Shown one piece after another: positions 60,901 through 64,000 of a stretch of 64,000 nucleotides of DNA (positions are counted from its first letter, which is position 1; every line of letters begins with the position of its first letter). This stretch comes from Sarcocystis neurona (taxonomy: Eukaryota > Apicomplexa > Conoidasida > Eucoccidiorida > Sarcocystidae). The DNA lies in assembly GCA_000727475.1 (NCBI GenBank), contig KL647327.1:389011-453010 (forward strand). The letters are read 5' to 3'. The notes under the pieces are model-generated. The model was not told the origin of the DNA and did no database searches. It was given only the letters and a program-made list of their open reading frames with translations. Both the position numbers and the translations under genes were made by a program.

Positions 60901-62760
60901 AAGACGAAAACACGGGAGACCGAGGAGAGGTCTAGGCGAGAGAGAAAGATGCAAGTAGGGGGACGGCAATTCGAAAACGAAAGCGTGGCGGGGGAGGAAC
61001 GGGTCGCCAGCCTAGAAGAGAACGAGCCAAAGGCAGAGAAGTGAGAGACACAGACGCAGAAATGAAAAAGTGCGAAGAGAAGGGAAGGAGACGAGACGGA
61101 GAGAAGACAAAGGGAACAGAGGGAGAGCTAAGAAATGACTAGGTGTATTAAGGACGGGAGGACTACTGGACAACGAAGAGAAGCCAAAGACGAGACTACG
61201 AAGAAAAAGAAGCGGAGATACGGGAGCGCTGCGCCCATGCCATGCAGCAGCAGTCGACACATACACATACGTGGTAATATGTGTGCGTGCATGTCGCGAT
61301 ATAGGCAGGGCCTAGTACGTTTACACGCGCCTGTACGTGGATGCGCGTGAAGTGCGGAGCAGGTGTATTGAGAGGAAGAAGGAAACGACGCGAAGAAAAG
61401 GACGCGAACAACAGAAAAAACGTGGGGGTGGGCCGAGAGACGAGGCAAAAAAGGAGAGGAGAAGGAGAACAGGAGAGACGTACATATGTGTGGTTTAGAT
61501 AGGTAAAGGTGGAAAGGAAACGCATCAGAACGACGAGTCGAAAGAAGGAGGCATCCGGGAGTCTATACGAATGCAAGCAGAGGACTCGAGAAACCAACAG
61601 AAGTAGGGGAAACACCGCGGACGAGATACGAGATAACACATACAGAGAAAGAGACAGAGAGGCCCGAAGAGGGACGAAGAAAGAGGCAGAAGCCGGCGAA
61701 CGAAGCGGCAGGGGGGAGAAAGACCCCGACGACCGCGAGAAGAAGAAATGAAGAGAAACAGAGGGAAACGGACGAAACACGAAGAAGAAGAGGCGGAAGA
61801 GAAAGAAAAGAAGAGGGCCTCAGGACAGAAGAGGAGAAAGGAAACCGACAGACAACACGACAGAGGGGAGAAAATCGAACGACGCAAAAGAAAAGACGAC
61901 CATCAGAGAGGGAAGAGAAGACAAAGTGGAAGACGCGCTTCACGAAAATGAAGAGTGGAAGACCAGGGCACAAGAGACAGACAGAGGACGTGTGGTGTAC
62001 AGACACCCCACAGAGGAAGCCTCACACCTACGACGCGACAACGCGTGTACACTGTGTGGTGTACAGACACCCCACAGAAGAAGCCTCACACCTACAACGC
62101 GTGTACACTGTGTGGTGTACAGACACCCCACAGAAGAAGCCTCACACCTACGACACGACACTGGGGGTGGTAGGACGCACGCACAGAGACCCAGAGAAGA
62201 GCTCCCGCGTTAAATCAAGAGACACAGACGGAGACAGAGAGCAGACGACAGCAACACAGAGGAGACGACCGCGCGGCGAGAGAGAGAAACGTTAGGCGAG
62301 AACACAGACACAGACACACAGAAATATACACAGAAGGAGAACGACGCACGAGAGAAGAGACACACGCTGGGAGACAGCTTCGCGGCGACGGGAGAGAGCG
62401 CTGCAAATTGCGCGTGGAGACGGAGATAGACATGCACAAAGAGAGACAGACTTCAAACGGGAGACACGTCCGGAGACACGTTTCGACGAGAGAGAAAAAG
62501 CGATGATGCGTGTGCACAGCGCCCGGTCACCCCTCTATAACAAGAGAAAGACAAGAGGCTGAAGCAGCAGTGTCGCGGATGCGGGAGGGTTGCGCCAACA
62601 ACAGATATTCGTCGGTGGAGAGGAAAAGAGAAGTTGGCGGGGACTCACGACGGAGAACTCGCTCGTCTCGTGACTGCCTCCCTCTGGCACGATTACCCGA
62701 CGAGAAGACCGAGGAGGAGGAGAAGACATCAGGGCGACTGACACATTCACGGAAAAAAAT
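60850..62760 (-). promoter_or_regulatory. Pyrimidine-rich leader of the large minus-strand gene (inferred)
   Basis: For nearly 1.9 kb the plus strand is dominated by A and G (GAGAGA, GAAGAA, GACAGA), so the minus strand is CT-rich. It sits directly upstream of the large minus-strand frame. CCT8 has the same kind of CT-rich DNA on its coding strand just before its proposed start. Openness of frames here on both strands follows from composition and I call no exon. Confidence 0.45.
61990..62165. repeat. Tandem repeat, three copies of 56-64 bp
   Basis: GTGTGGTGTACAGACACCCC starts at 61990, 62054 and 62110, followed by ACAGA-GAAGCCTCACACCTA. The first copy has an extra CGACGCGA-type 8-base segment (64 versus 56). 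GTACAGACACCC also recurs singly near 63771 and 63967. Confidence 0.92.
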
Positions 62761-64000
62761 AAATTTTCTTCACCCTCCACCAACTGTGTGCCGGGAGAGT
62801 GCTGCTGCCGAGAAGAACAACGTGTTAGTCTCTATCCCACAACACCACCCCTCTGTGTGTGTGTGTAGTGCCAAAGAAGCACGTCAGTCCCTGCGTCTGC
62901 GGCACGGCGTTGGTGTTGGTTTAACATTGCAGGCCCTGCTGACGCTGAGAACGCGTGCGGGACGAAAGCGTCCTCAAAAAAAGAGAAAAGCTCGGCAGCA
63001 CTGCTCCTAAACGGAAGACACAGCAACCGTCTTTCGGTCCACCAGCCCGCAAGTCACAGAGAGTCTCCCCCACTTTCTCGCACACGTCCCCCTGCCTGCC
63101 GTGGTATACGACCTCGCGTGGACGTATTCCTACTACACTACAACAACGCCTACCGCCACTACTACTACTACCACGACTACTACTCCTGCGCTTCCTCCCT
63201 ATGCACGCGTCTCTCTCAATGGATGGAATCGCTTCCGCCCGCGTAGTCCTACTCAAAAGCACGGATTCCACGGAGTTGAGCCAGTGCAGGGAGCCGAAGG
63301 AGTGTGCAGCCCGGAGACGAGAATGTGTGGACCACCGAGACCAAAGAAAAGGACAAAGGCGAGGAAGAGGAGCCCAGCACCGCAGCAGGACAGGACGGAA
63401 AACGAGGCACGTCAGCCAAATTTTTACTGCAGTAAAGAAGAAAGGAGCTACAGAGGAAACGGAAACAACGACGGGAGCTGACGCGGGAAGTGCTGTGCAA
63501 CACGTGGTGAGAACATGCAGAACACCGAAGAATCCTGGTGTACGTACACCGCGTACTGCACAGAATCCTACTGTGCGTACACCGCATACTGCACATTCAC
63601 TGTGTCCGTCCGGACCAAGAACGCTCTACGCGCTCCTGACAAATTTTACACAGACACACGTAGAGCCCCGTCGGGACGGTTTTTCTAGCTAACGTCAGGA
63701 AGACAAATGTGCGCTTACGATAAATCAACACACCAAGAGGCACCCCTCGAAACACGCAGCATACAGCGGTGTACAGACACCCCCGGAAGTTGTGTACGTC
63801 AAACACCTGGAGTGAGGACTTCCCGACAACAAGTCTGTCTGCCGGGGATGCAGGAAAACTGTGAACAGGGGAACTTTATGAAATGAGAGGAACGGAAAAA
63901 GCAGCAGTCTTTCCAGACGTCACACGGAAGGACAAAACGGAAAGTCAGCAAAGAGCAATCTCGCAGTGTACAGACACCCGAAACAAACTCCTTTTTTGTG
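62761..64000. other. Mixed region at the window end, no supported gene
   Basis: Balanced sequence with (TG)n near 62851-62867 and an ACTAC/ACTACT run near 63140-63185. There is one exact GGTGTACGTACACC (63537-63550) and a degenerate copy (TGTGCGTACACCGC near 63572). The plus frame 62955-63692 is open for 245 codons, but it is Arg/Thr/Lys-rich with no recognisable motif and crosses the palindrome repeats. Left uncalled. Confidence 0.4.

Noticed and set aside
61128..62006. Long Ser/Phe/Leu-rich minus-strand frames
   Set aside because: They are translations of CT-rich DNA; several overlapping frames are open together and no splice or start signal is decisive.
62955..63692. 245-codon plus-strand frame near the window end
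   Set aside because: Arg/Thr/Lys-rich with no motif, crosses copies of the GTAC palindrome and an ACT trinucleotide run, and has no supporting neighbour exon.

Overview
This is eukaryotic nuclear DNA, most likely from an eimeriid coccidian (Apicomplexa; Eimeria or a close relative such as Cyclospora). The indicators are long CAG/CTG tracts that read as poly-Ala, poly-Gln, poly-Ser or poly-Leu, homopolymeric amino-acid runs inside open reading frames, many (TA)n and TATACA-type microsatellites, pyrimidine-rich leaders, and short exons split by long repeat-filled introns. Sharp alternation of repeat-rich and repeat-poor DNA fits the banding known for Eimeria tenella chromosomes. The species cannot be fixed from the sequence alone. 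No rRNA, convincing tRNA, transposase, CRISPR or telomeric array was seen.

Layout. 1-13.0 kb is repeat-rich and almost gene-free: AT microsatellites, minisatellites, an 84-bp palindrome, and facing CAG and CTG tracts. 13.0-14.26 kb is the first exon of an unrecognised minus-strand gene with low-complexity runs and a charged C-terminal helix. 14.3-18.3 kb holds microsatellites, a 53-bp minisatellite, one possible small ORF and a CTG tract. 18.3-35.7 kb contains the best-identified gene, the theta subunit of the cytosolic chaperonin CCT/TRiC (CCT8). Ten coding exons (A-J) are placed with matching phases, plus a possible ATG-only first exon, giving about 585 residues spread over about 14.6-16.6 kb. 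Its ATPase motif GDGTN reads GGCVN, so the magnesium-coordinating Asp is missing.

35.75-51.3 kb is a repeat-poor segment. Its one supported gene (40.38-48.40 kb, plus strand, five exons, about 1,727 residues) encodes a secreted or membrane-trafficked protein. It has an N-terminal signal peptide, a very long polar, probably disordered region, and a C-terminal beta-strand-rich module with repeated VNW(G) units. I do not recognise the family.

51.37-60.9 kb returns to repeat-rich DNA and carries a very large minus-strand reading frame. It is probably one gene of at least two exons (about 2,700 residues), helical and packed with Ala/Gln/Ser runs, function unknown. 60.9-62.8 kb is strongly purine-rich on the plus strand, hence pyrimidine-rich on the coding strand of that gene, and looks like its leader or promoter. 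62-64 kb has a short tandem repeat and more copies of a palindrome, GTGTACGTACAC, that recurs through the repeat-rich parts.

The genes do not form an evident pathway. The main points of interest are the altered CCT8 nucleotide site, the new repeat module in the secreted protein, and the structured repeats. Exon boundaries were placed by hand from AG/GT signals, phase and protein similarity and have no transcript support.
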